NCBI GenBank assembly: GCA_029783825.1
Contig: JAREIK010003092.1
Span: forward strand, 176,929-240,928
DNA length: 64,000 nt
Origin: Sapria himalayana
Taxonomy: Eukaryota > Streptophyta > Magnoliopsida > Malpighiales > Rafflesiaceae
Direction of reading: 5' to 3'
Part shown: in pieces, positions 39,108-54,149 of the stretch
How the letters are laid out: each line of letters starts with the position of its first letter
How positions within the stretch are numbered: position 1 is the stretch's first letter
Made by a program: the position numbers and the translations under genes
The notes under the pieces: model-generated
What the model saw: only the letters and a program-made list of their open reading frames with translations
Told to the model about the DNA's origin: nothing
The model's database searches: none

Positions 39108-40209
39108 TGTTTTGCACTTTTATAATCAAATGACTACGTGTTAAATTTAAATTGAAATTCACAACTTTTAGGATTGTCACAGATTTATCTTTTTGTATAT
39201 GTAACACAAAGTCATGACTCTAAGGTGTGAGTTATGGATTCAGTCTCTTTCTTCTTTAGATTATTGTAGCATTAGCAATGGTCATGATTGTATATTTTGT
39301 CTCTAGAACACAAAATCATATCGATGAAAATATGTCATAACTTGTGTCTCTCTGTTGAACATATTGTTATGGCACTAAAAATGATAATGAAAACATATTT
39401 AATCACTATAATACAGGGTCACAGTATTGGATATGACCATAGCTTCTGCATTTTATCTTTATATTGCAAATTTATTGCACTAGGAATGATTTTAACTTTG
39501 GGCATTCCTCAAGAGCAAAATTCATGACCCTAGAAATAGTTAAAGCTCGAATACTACTCTTTATAACTTTCTATAGCTAAAATTCATGGGATTGGAAATA
39601 TCACTATGGCTTTTTCCTTTGATTTGTGACCTCAAGTGTCAATATGCAAGACTAATATTTTGAGCAATGATTAAAACCTTTTATACATTTGAATAAAAAT
39701 TCATTTACACCTTTTTGGATATTGTGAGCTTGCATACATAACTCATTTAATATAAAAAGAAAGAAATGATACTTTTCATATCTATGAGGAAATAAAAAAA
39801 GGCTTAGACATGCCAATAAAATAAATTTTTTGATTCTTGATTGAAAGAGAGCCCATACTTCTTGCCATGCTCAAACTGCCCTGGGGCTAATTTGTTCTAA
39901 TAGGCTACAAGGTGGTTATATTTTTAGAGGTGAACTATGTTTTAAAAAAATTGCTTTGAGTGTGTGCATGAGAGATATTTTAGAGAAATTACAATAATCA
40001 ATATAAATAACATCATCAAAAACAAGCTATTTCAACACATAGGGATATAACTATGGTTTAGTCTGTTAGCGTACATGAGTCAAATTACCTTTGATAGCCC
40101 AGTGATTTAACATCAAATATGATGAGACATAATAGAGATAAAGTAAAAGTTACTATTATTTTGGTTAGAGCTTTAAAAATCATTCTAAAGTTGAGAGAGG
40201 AGCAAAATA
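39108..40209. other. Non-satellite island, part 2: no gene recognised
   Basis: About 1.1 kb of intermediate composition with no recognisable coding, RNA or transposon feature. Phrases such as AAAATTCATGACCCTAGAAAT (39518) and AAAATTCATGGGATTGGAAA (39579) hint at an old, highly decayed tandem repeat of roughly 60-100 bp. An open stretch at 39288-39527 has no family motif. Satellite resumes within CAAAATAAATTATTTTAATT at about 40210. Confidence 0.5.
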
Positions 40210-43200
40210 AATTATTTTAATTATTCAGTATAATTTTAATTTTTATTTTAATTATTTATCAGTTTATTTTATAGAAATATTAATTACAAAAATAATTATT
40301 AGTGAGATGGATCTAATTTAAATTAAACCGGTATCCCTAAATAATAAATAATAAATCACATTTTTTATCATTATAATTTTAAATATTCATTTTAATTATT
40401 TATCTGTTTATTTATATATAAATATTAATTACAAAATAAATTGATTTAAACAAATATAATTTATATAAATTATTTTTCATCAAAAAATTATTGATAAATT
40501 TTAAAAAAAAAAATTTAAAACAAAAAATTATTATATAGTAATATATTTTACTTTTCTTCTGAATCAGTTTAGGTTTTGTAATTATATTTTAATTGATATC
40601 TATCTTATTAATAAGAGATTATTAATTTATTATTTGATCATTATTAGAATATTTATCAATAAAATTATTTATATTAAATTTATATGATATATAAATATAA
40701 TGATTATTATAACTAAATATTGTATTCACATTTAAAAAAAATTAAAAATTATTATATTTTCAATGGTTATAACCTTTGAAAATATAAAAAGATAATAAAA
40801 ATAAATTTTTCATTATTTTATTTTTTTAATAAAACCTATAAACCACGAAATGCAAACACAGTTAAATCAGTAAACTCCTAAACCTCATAATGCCTAAATA
40901 CATAAAACATTAAACCGCTATATACTACTTAATAATTAATAAATGTAATTTTTATTTTATTTATTATAATTTTAAATATTGATTTTAATATTTATTAGTT
41001 TATTTTTATAAAATATATATTCCAAAATAAATTATGAGTGCGACAAATATAATTTAAATAATTTATTTTTAATCAAAAAAATATAAATGCTTATAAAAGA
41101 AGTAAAAATTTAAAAATTAAAAATTATTATTCAGTAATATATTTTAGTTTAATCTTGAATCGATTTGGGTATTGTAAATATTTTTTAATTAATATCTATA
41201 TTATTATTAATAGTTTAGTGATTTAACTATTGATCATTATTATATTATCTATCAATAAAATTGTTTATTTTGAATTTATATGATATATAATTATTAATAT
41301 TAAAATAACTAAATATTGTATTCACATTTTAAAAAATTTTAAATATTATTATATTTTCAAAAGTTATAAACTATGAAAATGATAAAAAATTACAAATTTT
41401 TTTCTTTTTATTTTATTGTTTTAATAAAACCTATAAACTACTAAATTCCTAAAAACATAAATTGTTAAATATTTAAACGACAAAACCTCTAAATACTTAA
41501 ACCATTAAACAGGTGTACATTAATAAAAAAAATCATAAATCTCAATTTAATTTTTATTAAGTATAATTAGAAATTTTTATTTTAATTATTTATTAGTATA
41601 TTTTTATAGAAATATTAATTGCAAAATAAATTATTAGTGAGATAGATCTAATTTAAATAATTTATTTTTCATCAAATAAAATATATAACCTTATAAAAAG
41701 AGGCAAAATTTTAAAAAACAACATTTATTATTTAGTAATATATTTTATTTTTATTTTGAATCATTTTAGATTTTGCAATTATATTTTAATTTATATCATT
41801 CTTATTAATAATAGTTTATTAATTTTTTATTTATCATTATTATAATATCTATTAATAAAATTATTTATATTGAGTTTACATTATATATATTTATTAAGAT
41901 TATTATTACTGAATATTCTATTCACATTTAAAAAAAATAAAAATTATTATATTTTCGAAGGTTATAACCTTCGAAAATTAAAAAAAATCAAAAAATTAAT
42001 TTTTTTATTTTTTCATTCTTTAAATAAAAACTATAAATCACTTAAGGCCTAAACACATAAATCACTAAACCCCAAAACACCTAAATACTTAAACCATTAA
42101 ACTAGTATATCCTGAATAATAAATAATAAATCTCTATTTTATTTGTATTCATTATAATTTTAAATAATCATTTTAATTATTTATTAGTTTATTTTTATGG
42201 AATTATAAATTAAAATAAAATTATGAGGAAGACAAATATAATTTAAATAATTTACTTTTAATAACAAAAAATATAAACTGATAAAAAAGAAGCAAAACAT
42301 CAAAGAAAATATTATTTTGTAATATATTTTACTTTGATTTTGAATAAATTTATGTTTTGCAAATATATTTAAAATAAAATTTATCTTATTAATAATAGTT
42401 TATTAATTTGTTTTGTAATCATTAATACAATATATTTCAATATACTTGTTTATATTTAATTTACATGATAAATATTTATTAAGAATATCATAACTTAATA
42501 TAGTATTCACATATAAAAAAAAATTAAAAATTTTATATTTTCAAAGTTTATAACCTTTAAAAATGAGAAAAAATAACAAAAAATAAATTTTTTGTTATAT
42601 CATTGTTTAAATAAAACATATAAACCATTAAATGCCTAAATACATAAATATCTAAACTCCTAAACCCTGAAGTCTCTAAATACTAAAACCTTTAAACTCG
42701 TAATTCTTAAATAAAATTTAAATAATTTATAGAAATATTAATTACAAACTAAATTATGAGTGATACAAATATAATTTAAATATTATATATTTCATCAAAA
42801 AAAGATATAAGCTTATAAAATGATGCAAAAACTAAAAAAATTATTATTTAGTAATAAATTTACTTTGATTTTTAATCATTTTAGGTTATTTAATTATATC
42901 TTAATTTATATCAATCATATTAATAATAATTTATTAATTTATTTTTTGATAATTGATATAATATCTATCAATAAAATTGTTTATATTTAGTTTATATTAT
43001 ATATAGTTATAATATTTATTATTACTAAATATTGTATAAACATTTTTAAAAGATTTTAAAATTATTATATTTTCAAATGTTATAACCTTTGAAAATTTGA
43101 AAAAATATGAAAAATAAATTTTTTGTTATTTCATTATTTAAATAAAACCTATAAACCACTAAATACCTAAAACATAATTTGCTAAACTCCTAAATGACAT

Positions 43201-44843
43201 ATCCTTTAAATACTTAAACCATTAAATTGGTATACATTAATAATAAATCATAAATCTCAATTTAATTTTTATTAAGTATAATTTTAAATTTTTATTTTAA
43301 TTATTTATCAATTTATTTTTATAGAAATATTAATTACAAGAAAAACTATAAGTGAGACAGATATAATTTAAATTAAACCGGTATAATATATATAATAAAT
43401 AATAAATCTCATTTTTTTTCATTATAATCTTAAATATTCATTTTAATTATTTATTTGTTTATTTTTATATAAATATTGATTACAAAATAAAGTATAAGTT
43501 ATACAATTAAAATTTATATAAATTATTTCTCAACAAAAAAATATAGATAAACTAATTAAATGAAAAAAAATCTAAAAACAAAAAATTATTTTATAGTAAT
43601 ATATTTTGCTTTAGTTCTAAATCATTTTATGTTTTGTAATTATTTTTTAATTGATATCTAAATTATTAATAATAGATTATTAAATTATTTCTTAATCATT
43701 TTATAATATTTATCAATAAAAATGTTTATATTGAATTTTTATGATAGATATAATTAATAATTATTATAACTAAATATTAAATTCACTTTTGAAAAAAATT
43801 TTAAAATGTTTATATTTTCAAAGATTATAACCTTTTAACATGTGAAAAAATAAATTTTTTTTTGTTATTTTATTGTTTAAATAAAACCTATAAACCACTA
43901 AATTCCTAATCACTTAAATCACTAAACAACAAAATCATGATACACCTTATAGATAATCCTTTAAACCGTTATACCCTAAATAATAATTAATAAATCTCAT
44001 TTTTATTTGATTCCATTATAATTTAAAAAATTTATTTTGATTTTTTAGTTTTTTATTTATATATATATATTACTTATAAAATAAATTATGAGTTAAAAAT
44101 ATAATTTATAAAAATTATTTTTCATTAAAAAATAGTTAAGCTTATAAAAAGAATAAAAATTTAAAAACAAATAATGATAATTAAGTAATATATTTTGCGT
44201 TACTTTTGAATCTTTTTATGCTTTGATATTATATTTTAAGTAATATCAATCTTATTCTTACTAGATTTTTAATTTATTTTTTGATAATTATTAGAATATC
44301 TATCAATAAAATTGTTTATATTAAATTTATATGATATATAATTATTATGATTATTATAAATAAATACTTATTCACTTTTTGAAAAAAATTTTAAAATTAT
44401 TATATTTTGAAAGATTATAAACTTTGAAAATATCAAAGAATAATAAAAATATTTTTTATTATTTTATTTTTTAAATAAAAACTATAAACCACTAAATGCA
44501 TACACAGTTAAATCAGTAAACTCCTAAACCCCATAATGCCTAAATACATAAACCATTAAACTTTTTTATACTACATAATAATTAATAAATCTAATTTTTA
44601 TTTATATTTATTATAATTTTATATATTCATTTTAATTTTTTATTAGTTTATTTTTATAGAAATATATATTATAAAATAAAGTATGAGTGCAACAAATATA
44701 ATTTAAATAATTTATTTTTAATAAAAAAAAATATACGCTTATAAAAGAAGTAAAAATTTAAAAATTAAAAATTATTATCCAGTAATATATTTTACTTTAA
44801 TTTTGAATCAAAATGGGGTTTTTAAATATTTTGTAATTTATAA
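40210..44843 (+). repeat. AT-rich ~600-bp satellite, orientation B, block 6
   Basis: About eight monomers. Palindromes lie near 40757, 41357, 41953 (variant TTTTCGAAGGTTATAACCTT), 42540, 43070, 43815 and 44405. The block is colinear with 8870-13400 at an offset of about 31.37 kb, sharing marker variants such as ATTATGAGGAAGAC (10858 and 42221). It is interrupted at 44844 by a solo LTR. No gene is visible in it. Confidence 0.93.
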
Positions 44844-45420
44844 TGTTGGGTAATTGCTCTTCCACGGTAGTGAGATTAAGAAATAGAAACAACAGAAACA
44901 CAGAAAATAAGCAATATATATCCCAATCCAGTAAGCATCCATGACAGAATCAAAAAAATGAAAAATCAACACAGGAAATAACGTGGTTCACTTGTTGCTC
45001 AGTATGACTAGCAGCATTCACCAGAAAATGATTATGCGTTACAGATTAAAACCAAATAGAAACACTTTACAGTATGCAGCACACAGAGCAGTCGCGAAAA
45101 ATCACGCATAGACAAGAGAGAGAGACCATGAACAGTTCCATGGGTCAAAAACAATCGCCCGAAAATAAAATTACAAATCATTTTATATAAAAAAATATCT
45201 CGGTTCATTTAACCGCAGCGGGTCGGATAATGGAATAGGTCAGGCTCTGCTCCAAAAATTTTCGACCTGCTGACTGGACAACGGGACCTACGTTATTGTT
45301 CTACTATTGCATCCCCGAGCTTTTAAAATTTCTTTTCCTACACTTACATAAAAATATTAAAAGAGAAACAATTTGTTATACAAACAGATTATTAAATAAA
45401 AACAAATTACATATACAACA
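44844..45420 (-). mobile_element. Copia-like solo LTR (577 bp)
   Basis: The + strand reads TGTTGGGTAATTGC at the left edge and CATATACAACA at the right, so the LTR has TGTTG...CAACA ends. On the minus strand it ends ACCGTGGAAGAGCAATTACC then CAACA, like the 3' ends of many plant Copia LTRs. No primer binding site, polypurine tract or coding region adjoins it, so it is a solo LTR left by LTR-LTR recombination. Satellite resumes on both sides in the same orientation and phase region. I cannot see a clean 5-bp target duplication (TATAA against AAAAT). Confidence 0.82.
45181..45189 (-). promoter_or_regulatory. Candidate TATA box of the LTR
   Basis: TATATAAAA on the minus strand lies near the middle of the LTR, downstream of the GC-richer U3-like block, as expected for the U3/R promoter of a Copia LTR. 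In such AT-rich DNA a TATA match alone is weak; its placement inside the LTR is the main support. Confidence 0.4.
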
Positions 45421-48400
45421 AAAATCTATCTTATTATTTGTAGTTTATTAATTTAATTTTTGATCTTTATTATAATATCTATCAATAAAATTATTTATAT
45501 TGAATTTATATCATATATAATTACTAATATTATTATAACTAAATATTGTATTCAAATTTCAAAAAATTTTAAATATTATTATATTTTCAAAGGTTATAAC
45601 ATATGAAAATGAGAAAAAATTACAAATTTTTTTTTGTTATTTTATTGATTAAATAAAACCTATAAACCACTAAATGCCTAAAAACCTAAATCGTGAAACT
45701 CCTAAAAGACAAAACCTCTAAATACTTTATACATTAAACTAGTATACATTAATAATAAATCATAAATATTATTTTAATTTTTATTCAGTATAATTTTAAA
45801 TTTTTATTTTAATTAATTTTCAGTTTATTTTTATAGAAAGATTAAAAACAAAAAAAAATATTAGTAAGACAAATCTAATTTAAATTAGACCAGTATACCC
45901 TAAATAATAAATAATAAATCTCATTTTTAAATTATAATTTTAATTATTTATTTGTTTATTTTTATATAAATATAAATTAAAAAAATAATATATGAGTTAC
46001 ACAGATATAATTTATATAAATTATTTTTCATCAATAAATTATAGATAAACTTTTAAAAATAAAAAATTTCAAAATAAAAAATTATTGGATAGTAATATAT
46101 TTTGCTTTGCTTCTGAATCATTATATGTTTTGTAATTATATTTTAATTGATATATAACTTATTAATAATAGATTATTAAGTTATTTTTTCATCATTATTA
46201 GAATATTTATCAATAAAAATGTTTATATTGAATTTATATGATATATAAATATAATGATTATTATAACTAAATATTGTATTCACTTTAAAATAAAAATTTA
46301 AAATTATTATATTTTCAAAGGTTATAACCTTTGAAAATGTGAAAAAATAAAAAAAAATATTTTTTCTTTGTTTTTCTATTGGTTAAATAAAACTTATGCA
46401 CCACTAAATGCCAAAGCATTTAAATCACTAAACTACAAAATCCCGATAACTCTATATAGATAATCCTTTAAATCAGTATACCCTGAATAATAAATATAAA
46501 TTTCATTTTGATTTGTTTTCATTATAATTTAAAAAATTCATTTTTATAGTTTAGATTTTTATTTTTATATATGTATAAATTATAAAATAAATAATGAGTT
46601 AAAAATATAATTTATAAAATTATTTTTTATTAAAAAATTATAAGCTTATAAAAAGAATAAAAATTATAAAAACGATTAATTATTATTTATTATTATATTT
46701 TGCTTTGATTTTGAATCATTTTAGGTTTTGATATTATATTTTAAGTAATATTAATCTTATTCATAATAGATTTTTAATTTATTTTTTGATAATTATTAGA
46801 ATATCTATCAATAAAATTGTTTATAATGAATTTATAAGATATATATTATTATGATTATTATAAATAAATATTGTATTCACTTTTGAAAAAAGTTTAAAAA
46901 TTATTATATTTTCAAATGTTATAATCTTAAAAAATAAGAAATAATAATAAAAATAAATTTTTAGTTATTTTATTTTTTAAATAAAACCTATAGACCATTA
47001 AATGCTTACTTACTTAAATTTGTAAGCTCATAAACCCCGAAACCCCTAAATATAAAAAGATCTTAACATCTATATACTACTTATTAAATAATAAATCTCA
47101 TTTTATTTCAATTTATTATAATTTTAAATATTCAGTTTAATTATTTATAGTTTAATTTTTTAGAAAAATTAATTACAAAATAAATTTCAAGTGAGACAAA
47201 TATTATTTAAATAATTTATTTTTAATCAAAAAAAATATAAGATTATAAAAAGAAGAAAAAATTTAAAAATTAAATATTTTTAATTAGTAATATATTTTGA
47301 TTTGATGTTGAATCATTTTGTGTTATGTAAATATATTTTAATTAATATTTATATTATTAATAATAGTTTATTAATTTAATTTTTGTTATTATTATAATAT
47401 CTATCATTAAAATTGTTTATATTGAATTTATATGATATATAATTAGTAAGATTAATATAATTATACATAGTATTCACATTTCAAAAAATTTAAAAAATTA
47501 ATTTATTTTCAAAGGTTATAACCATTGAAAATCAGAAAAAATCTAAAAAAAATTTTTTTTTTTAATATAAATAAAACCTATAAACCACTAAATACCTAAA
47601 AACATAAATTGATAAACTCCTAAATGATAAACTCCTAAATAATCAAACCATTAAACCGTGATACCACATATAATAAATCATAAATCTTATTTTAATTTGT
47701 ATTCATTATAATTATAAATATTCATTTTAATTATTTATTAGTTTATTTTTTATAGAAATATTAATTACAAAATAAATATTTAGCGAGACAAATATATTTT
47801 TAATAATTTATTTTTAATCAAAAAAAAATATAAGCATATAAAAAGTAGTAAAAATTTAAAAACAAAAATTTCTTATTTAGTAATATATTTTCTTTGATTT
47901 TGAATCATTATATATAGGTTTTGCAATTATATTTTAATTGCTATAAATCTTATTAAGAATAGTTTATTAATATATTATTTGATCAATTTTATAATATCTA
48001 ACAATAAAATTACTTATATTGAATTTAAATGTCTAATAATTATTAAGATTATTATAACTAAATATTATATTTACATTTAAAAAAAATTTAAAAATTAATA
48101 TATTTTCAAAGGTTATAACCTTCAAAAATGATAAAAAATCACAAAAATAATTTTTTTATTATATTATAATTTAAATACAACTTATAAACCACTAAATGCC
48201 TAAATATTTAAATCTCTAGACTCCTAAACCCCAAAACCCCCTAAATACTTAAACCATTAACCCTATAGAACCTAAATAATAAAAAATAAATTTCATTTTT
48301 ATTTGTATTCATAATAATTTTAAATATTAATTTTAATTATTTTTTAGAATATTTGTATAGAAATATTAATTACAAAATAAATAATGAGTGAGACAGATAT

Positions 48401-51400
48401 AATTTAAATAAATTATTTTTTATAACAAAAATATAAGCTTATAAAAATAAACAAAATTTCAAAAATTTAAAATTTTATTTATTAATATAATTTACTTTGA
48501 TTTTGAATTATTTTGGGTTTTGCAAATATATTTTAATTAATATCTATCTTATTAATAATAGTTTATTAATTTATTATTTGATCATCAAAATAATATATAT
48601 TAATAAAATTTTTTATATTGAATTTACATCAAATATAATTATTAAGATTATTATAACTAAGTATTGAATTCATATTTTAGAACTATTAAAAAATTATTAT
48701 ATTTTCAAAGGTTATAATCTTTAAAAATCATGAAAATTCATAAAAATAATTTTTTTGTTATTTCTTTGATTAAATAAAATCTATAAATCAATAAATAAAA
48801 CCTAAATGTGTAAACATATAAATCAATAAACTTATTAACCACAAAACCACAATAAACTTAAACCATTAAATAGGTATACCCTAAATAATAAATCATAAAT
48901 CTCATTTTTATTAGTATTCATTATAATTTTATTTATACAATTTATTTATTTATTAGTTTATTTTCATAAAAATATAAATTAAAAAATAAATTAATAGTTA
49001 GACAAATATAATTTAAATAATATATTTTACATCAAAAAATAAATAAGCTTATAAATGGATACAAAAATTTAAAAAATTAAATTTAATATTTAGTAAAATA
49101 TTTGACTTTGATTTTGAATCATTTTAGGTTTTGTAAATATATTTTAAACAATATTTATCATATTAATAATTGTTTTTTAATCTTTTGTATGATCATTATT
49201 ATAATATATATCAATATAATTGTTTATAATGAATTTACATGTTATTTAATTATAAAGATTATCATAACTAAATATAGTATTCACATTTAAAAAAAATTTA
49301 AATATTGTTATAGTTTCAAAGGTTATATCCTTCAAAAATGAGAACAAATAACAAAAAAATTTTTTTTTTATTTTATTTTTTAAATAAAACCTATAAACTA
49401 CTAAATGCCTAAACACTTAAATCACTAAATTATTAAATCCCAAAACTCCTAAATATATAAACTTTTAAACCTATATATTTTATCTTATTAATAATAGTTT
49501 TATTTAATATCTATCTTATTAATATATTTTACTTTGATTTTGAATCATTTTAGATTTTGCAAATAAATTTTATTTAATATCTATCTTATTAATAATAGTT
49601 TATTAATTTATTTAATTATCATCATCATAATATCTATAAATAAAATTATTTATTTTGAATTTACAAAATATATTATTATTTAGTTTATTATAACAAAATA
49701 ATATTTTCACAATTTACAAAAATTTAAAAATTATTAAGTTTTCAATGGTTATAACCTTTGAAAATAAGAAAAATTAAAAAAATAAATTTTTTGTTATTAG
49801 ATTTTTTAAATAAAATCTATAAACCACAAAATACCTAAATTCTTACTGACTAAACTCCTAAACTCCGAAGCCCATAAATACATAAGCCTTTAAATTAGTA
49901 TACTCTAAATAATAAATAATAAATCTCATTTTTAGTAGTATTCATTATAATTTTAAATATTCGTTTTAATTATTTATCATTTTAATTTTTATTGAAATAT
50001 TAATTACAAAATAAATTATTAGTGAGACGGATATAATTTATTTTTGATCAAAAAAATATAAGATTATAAAAAGAGGCAAATATTTTAAAACAAAATATTA
50101 TTATTTAGTCATTTATTTTAATTTAATTTTGAATAATTTTATATTTTGCAATTATTTTTTAATTTATATCATTCTAATTAATAATAGCTTATTAATTTAT
50201 TTATTGATCATTATTATAATATCTATTAATAAAATTATTTATATTGATTTTACATTAAATATAATTATCAAGATTATTATAACTAAATAGTATATTCACA
50301 TTTTAAAAAAAATAAAAATTATTATATTTTCAAAGGTTATAACCTTCAAAAATTAGATAAAATCACCAAAGGCATAAACACTTAAATGACTATACCCCAA
50401 AACACCTAAATACTTAAACCATTAAACCTGTATATCTTGAATAATAAATAATAAATCTCAATTTTATTTGTATTCATTATAATTTTAAATAATAATTTTA
50501 ATTATTTATTAGTTTATTATTATAGAATTATGAATTACAAAATAAATTATGAGTAAGACAAATTAATTTAAATAATTTATTTATAATAACAAAAATATAA
50601 AGTTATAAAAAAAGCAAATCATTAAAAAAATTATTATTAAGTAATATATTTTACTTTTAATTTGAATAAATTTAGATTTTGCAAATATATTTTAAAATTA
50701 TATCTATCTTATTAATAATAGTTTATTAAATTTTTTTTGATCATTATTATAATATCTAGCAATGTAATTATTTATATTGAAATTAAATCACGTATAATTA
50801 TTAAGATTATAATAACTAAATATTATATTTACATTTGAAAACAATTTAAAAATTATTATATATTCAAAGGTTATAACCTACAAAAATTAAAAAAATAATA
50901 AAAATAATTTTTTTGTTATATCATTCTTTAAATAAAACTTTTAAACCACTAAATGCCAAAACACTTAAACCTCTATACTCCTAAACACAAAGCCCTTAAA
51001 TTCTTAAACCATTAAAAAAGTAACCCTTAAATATAATTTAAATAATTTATTAAAATATTATTTACAAAATAAATTATGAGTGATACAAATATAATTTAAA
51101 TAATTTATTTTTCATCAAAAAAAATATAAGCTTAAAAAAAGAAGCAAAAACAAAAAAAAATTATTATTTAGTTAAAAATTTTACTTGGATTTAGAATATT
51201 TTTAGGTTTTGCAATTATATTTTAATTTATGTCTATCATATTAATAATAGCATATTAATTTATTTTTTGATAATGGATATCATATCTATCAATAAATTTG
51301 TTTATATTTAGATTATATTATATATAATTATAATGATTATTATTACTAAATATTGTATTCAGATTTTTAAAAAATTTTAAAATTATTATATTTTCAAAGG

Positions 51401-54149
51401 TCTAAAAACCTATGAAAATATTAACAAATATCAAAAATAATTTTTTTGTTATTTCATTGTTTAAATAAAACCTATAAACCATTAAATGTCTAAAAACATA
51501 AATCGGTAAAGTCATAAACGAAAAAACCTTTAAATACTTAAAATATTAAACTAGTATACATTAATAATAATTCATATATCTCATTTTAATTTTTATTCAG
51601 TATAATTTAAATTTTTATTTTAATTATTTATCAGTTTATTTTTATAGATATATTAATTACAAAATAAATTATTAGTTAGAAAGATCTAATTTAAATTAGA
51701 ATGATATGCCCAAAATAATAAAGAATAAATCTAAATAGTATCTTTTTCATTATAATTTTACATATTCATTTTAATTATTTATTTTTTTATTTTTATATAA
51801 ATATTAATTAAAAAATAAATTATGAGTTAGATAAATATAATTTATATAAATTAATTTACATCAAAAAAACTTGGATAAACTTTTTAAAAGAAAAAAACAT
51901 TTCAAAATAACAAATTATTATATAGTAATATATTTTGATTTCTTCTGAATCATATTAGGTTTTTTTATTATATTTTAATTAAAATCTATCTTATTAATAA
52001 GAGATTATTAATTTATTTTTTGATCATTTTTAGAATAGTTATCAATAATATTGTTTATATGGAATTTATACGATATATAAATATAATGATTATTATAACT
52101 AAATATTGAATTCACTTTTGAAAAAAATTTAAAAATTATTATATTTTCAAATGTTATAACCTTTGTAAAAATCAAAAAATAATAAAAATAAATATTTTGT
52201 TATTTTAATTTTTAAATAAAACCTATAAACCACTAAATGTATACATAGTTAAATCAGTAAACTCATAAAGCCCATAATGCCTAAATACATAAACCATTAC
52301 AACTCTATATACTACTTAATAATTAAGTAATCTAATTTTTATTTCAATTTATTATAATTTTAAATATAATTTTAATTATTTATTAGTTTATTTTTTTATA
52401 AATTTTTATTACAAAATAAATTATGAGTGTGACAAATATAATTTAAATAATTTATTTTTAATCAAAAAAATATATATGCTTATAAAATAAGTAAAATTTT
52501 AAAAATTAAAAATTATTATCCAGTAATATTTTTTACTTTAATTTTGAATCAATTTGGGTTTTGTAAATATTTTTTAATTAATATCAATTTTATTAATAAT
52601 AGTTTATTAATTTAATTTTTGATCATTATTATAATATCTATCATTATAATTATTTATATTGAATTTATATAATATATAATTAGTAAGATTAATATAATTA
52701 TACATAGTATTCACATTTCAAAAAATTGTAAATATTATTAAATTTTCAAAGGTTATTACCTATGAAAATGAGAAAAAATTTCAAATTTTTTTTTGTTATT
52801 TTATTTTTTTTATAAAACCTATAAACCACTAAATGCCTAAAAACATAAATCGCTAAAGTCATAAACGACAAAACCTCTAAATACATAAAATATTAAACTG
52901 GTATACATTATTAATAATTCATAAATCTCATTTTAATTTTTATTCAGTATAATTTTAAATTTTTATTTTAATTATTTATTAGTTTATTTTTATAGAAATA
53001 TTAATTATAAAATAAATTATTAATGAGACAGATTTAATTTAAATTAGACTGGTATACCCAAATAATAAAGATTAAATTTCAATATTATTTTTTTGATTAT
53101 AATTATAAATATTCATTTTAATTATTTTTTTGTTTATTATAATATAAATATTAATTAAAAAATAAATTATGAGTTATACAAATATAATTTGTATAAATTA
53201 ATTTTTATCAAAAAAAATATGGATAAACTTTTTAAAAGAAAAAAAAATTTCAAAAAAACAAATTATAATAAAGTAATATATTTTGATTTCTTCTGAATCA
53301 CCTTAGGATTTTTTATTATATTTTAATTGATATTAATCTTATTTATAATAGATTATTAATTTTTTTTTGATCGTTATTAGAATATTTATCTATAAAATTG
53401 TTTATATTGAATTTATATCATATATAAATATAATGATTATTATAACTAAAAATTGAATTCACTTTTGAAAAAAATTTAAAAATTATTATATTTTCAAAGG
53501 TTATAACCTTTGAAAATATCAAAAAATAATAAAAATAAATATTTTGTTATTTTAAATTTTAAATAAAACCTATAAACCACTAAATGCATACACAGTTAAA
53601 TCAGTAAACTTCTAAGGCACGTAATGCCTAAATTCATAAACCATTAAACTGCTAAATGCTACATAATAATTAATAAATCTAATTTTTATTTCAATTTATT
53701 ATTATTTTAAATATTCATTTTAATTATTTATAAGTTTATTTTTATAAAAATATTTATTACAAAATAAATTATGAGTGCGACAAACATAATTTTATTAATT
53801 TATTTTTAATCAAAAAAAAATATATGCTTATAAAAGAAGTAAAAATTTAAAAATTAAAAATTTAAAATTAAAAATTATTATCCAGAAATATTTTTTACTT
53901 TAATTTTGAATCAATTTGGGTTTTGTAAATATTTTTTAATTAATATTATTTTTAATAGTTTATTAATTTAATTTTTGATCATTATTATATTGCATATCAA
54001 TAAAATTGTTTATATTGAATTTATATGAGATATAATTATTAATTTTATTTATAACTAAATATTGTATTCAAATTTCAAAAAATTGTAAATATTATTATAT
54101 TTTCAAAGGTTATAACAATTGAAAATTTCAAAAAATTACAATTTTTTTT

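Noticed and set aside
39288..39527. 79-codon frame in the second half of the island as a gene
   Set aside because: No motif or start context, and it lies in a stretch with decayed repeat-like phrases.
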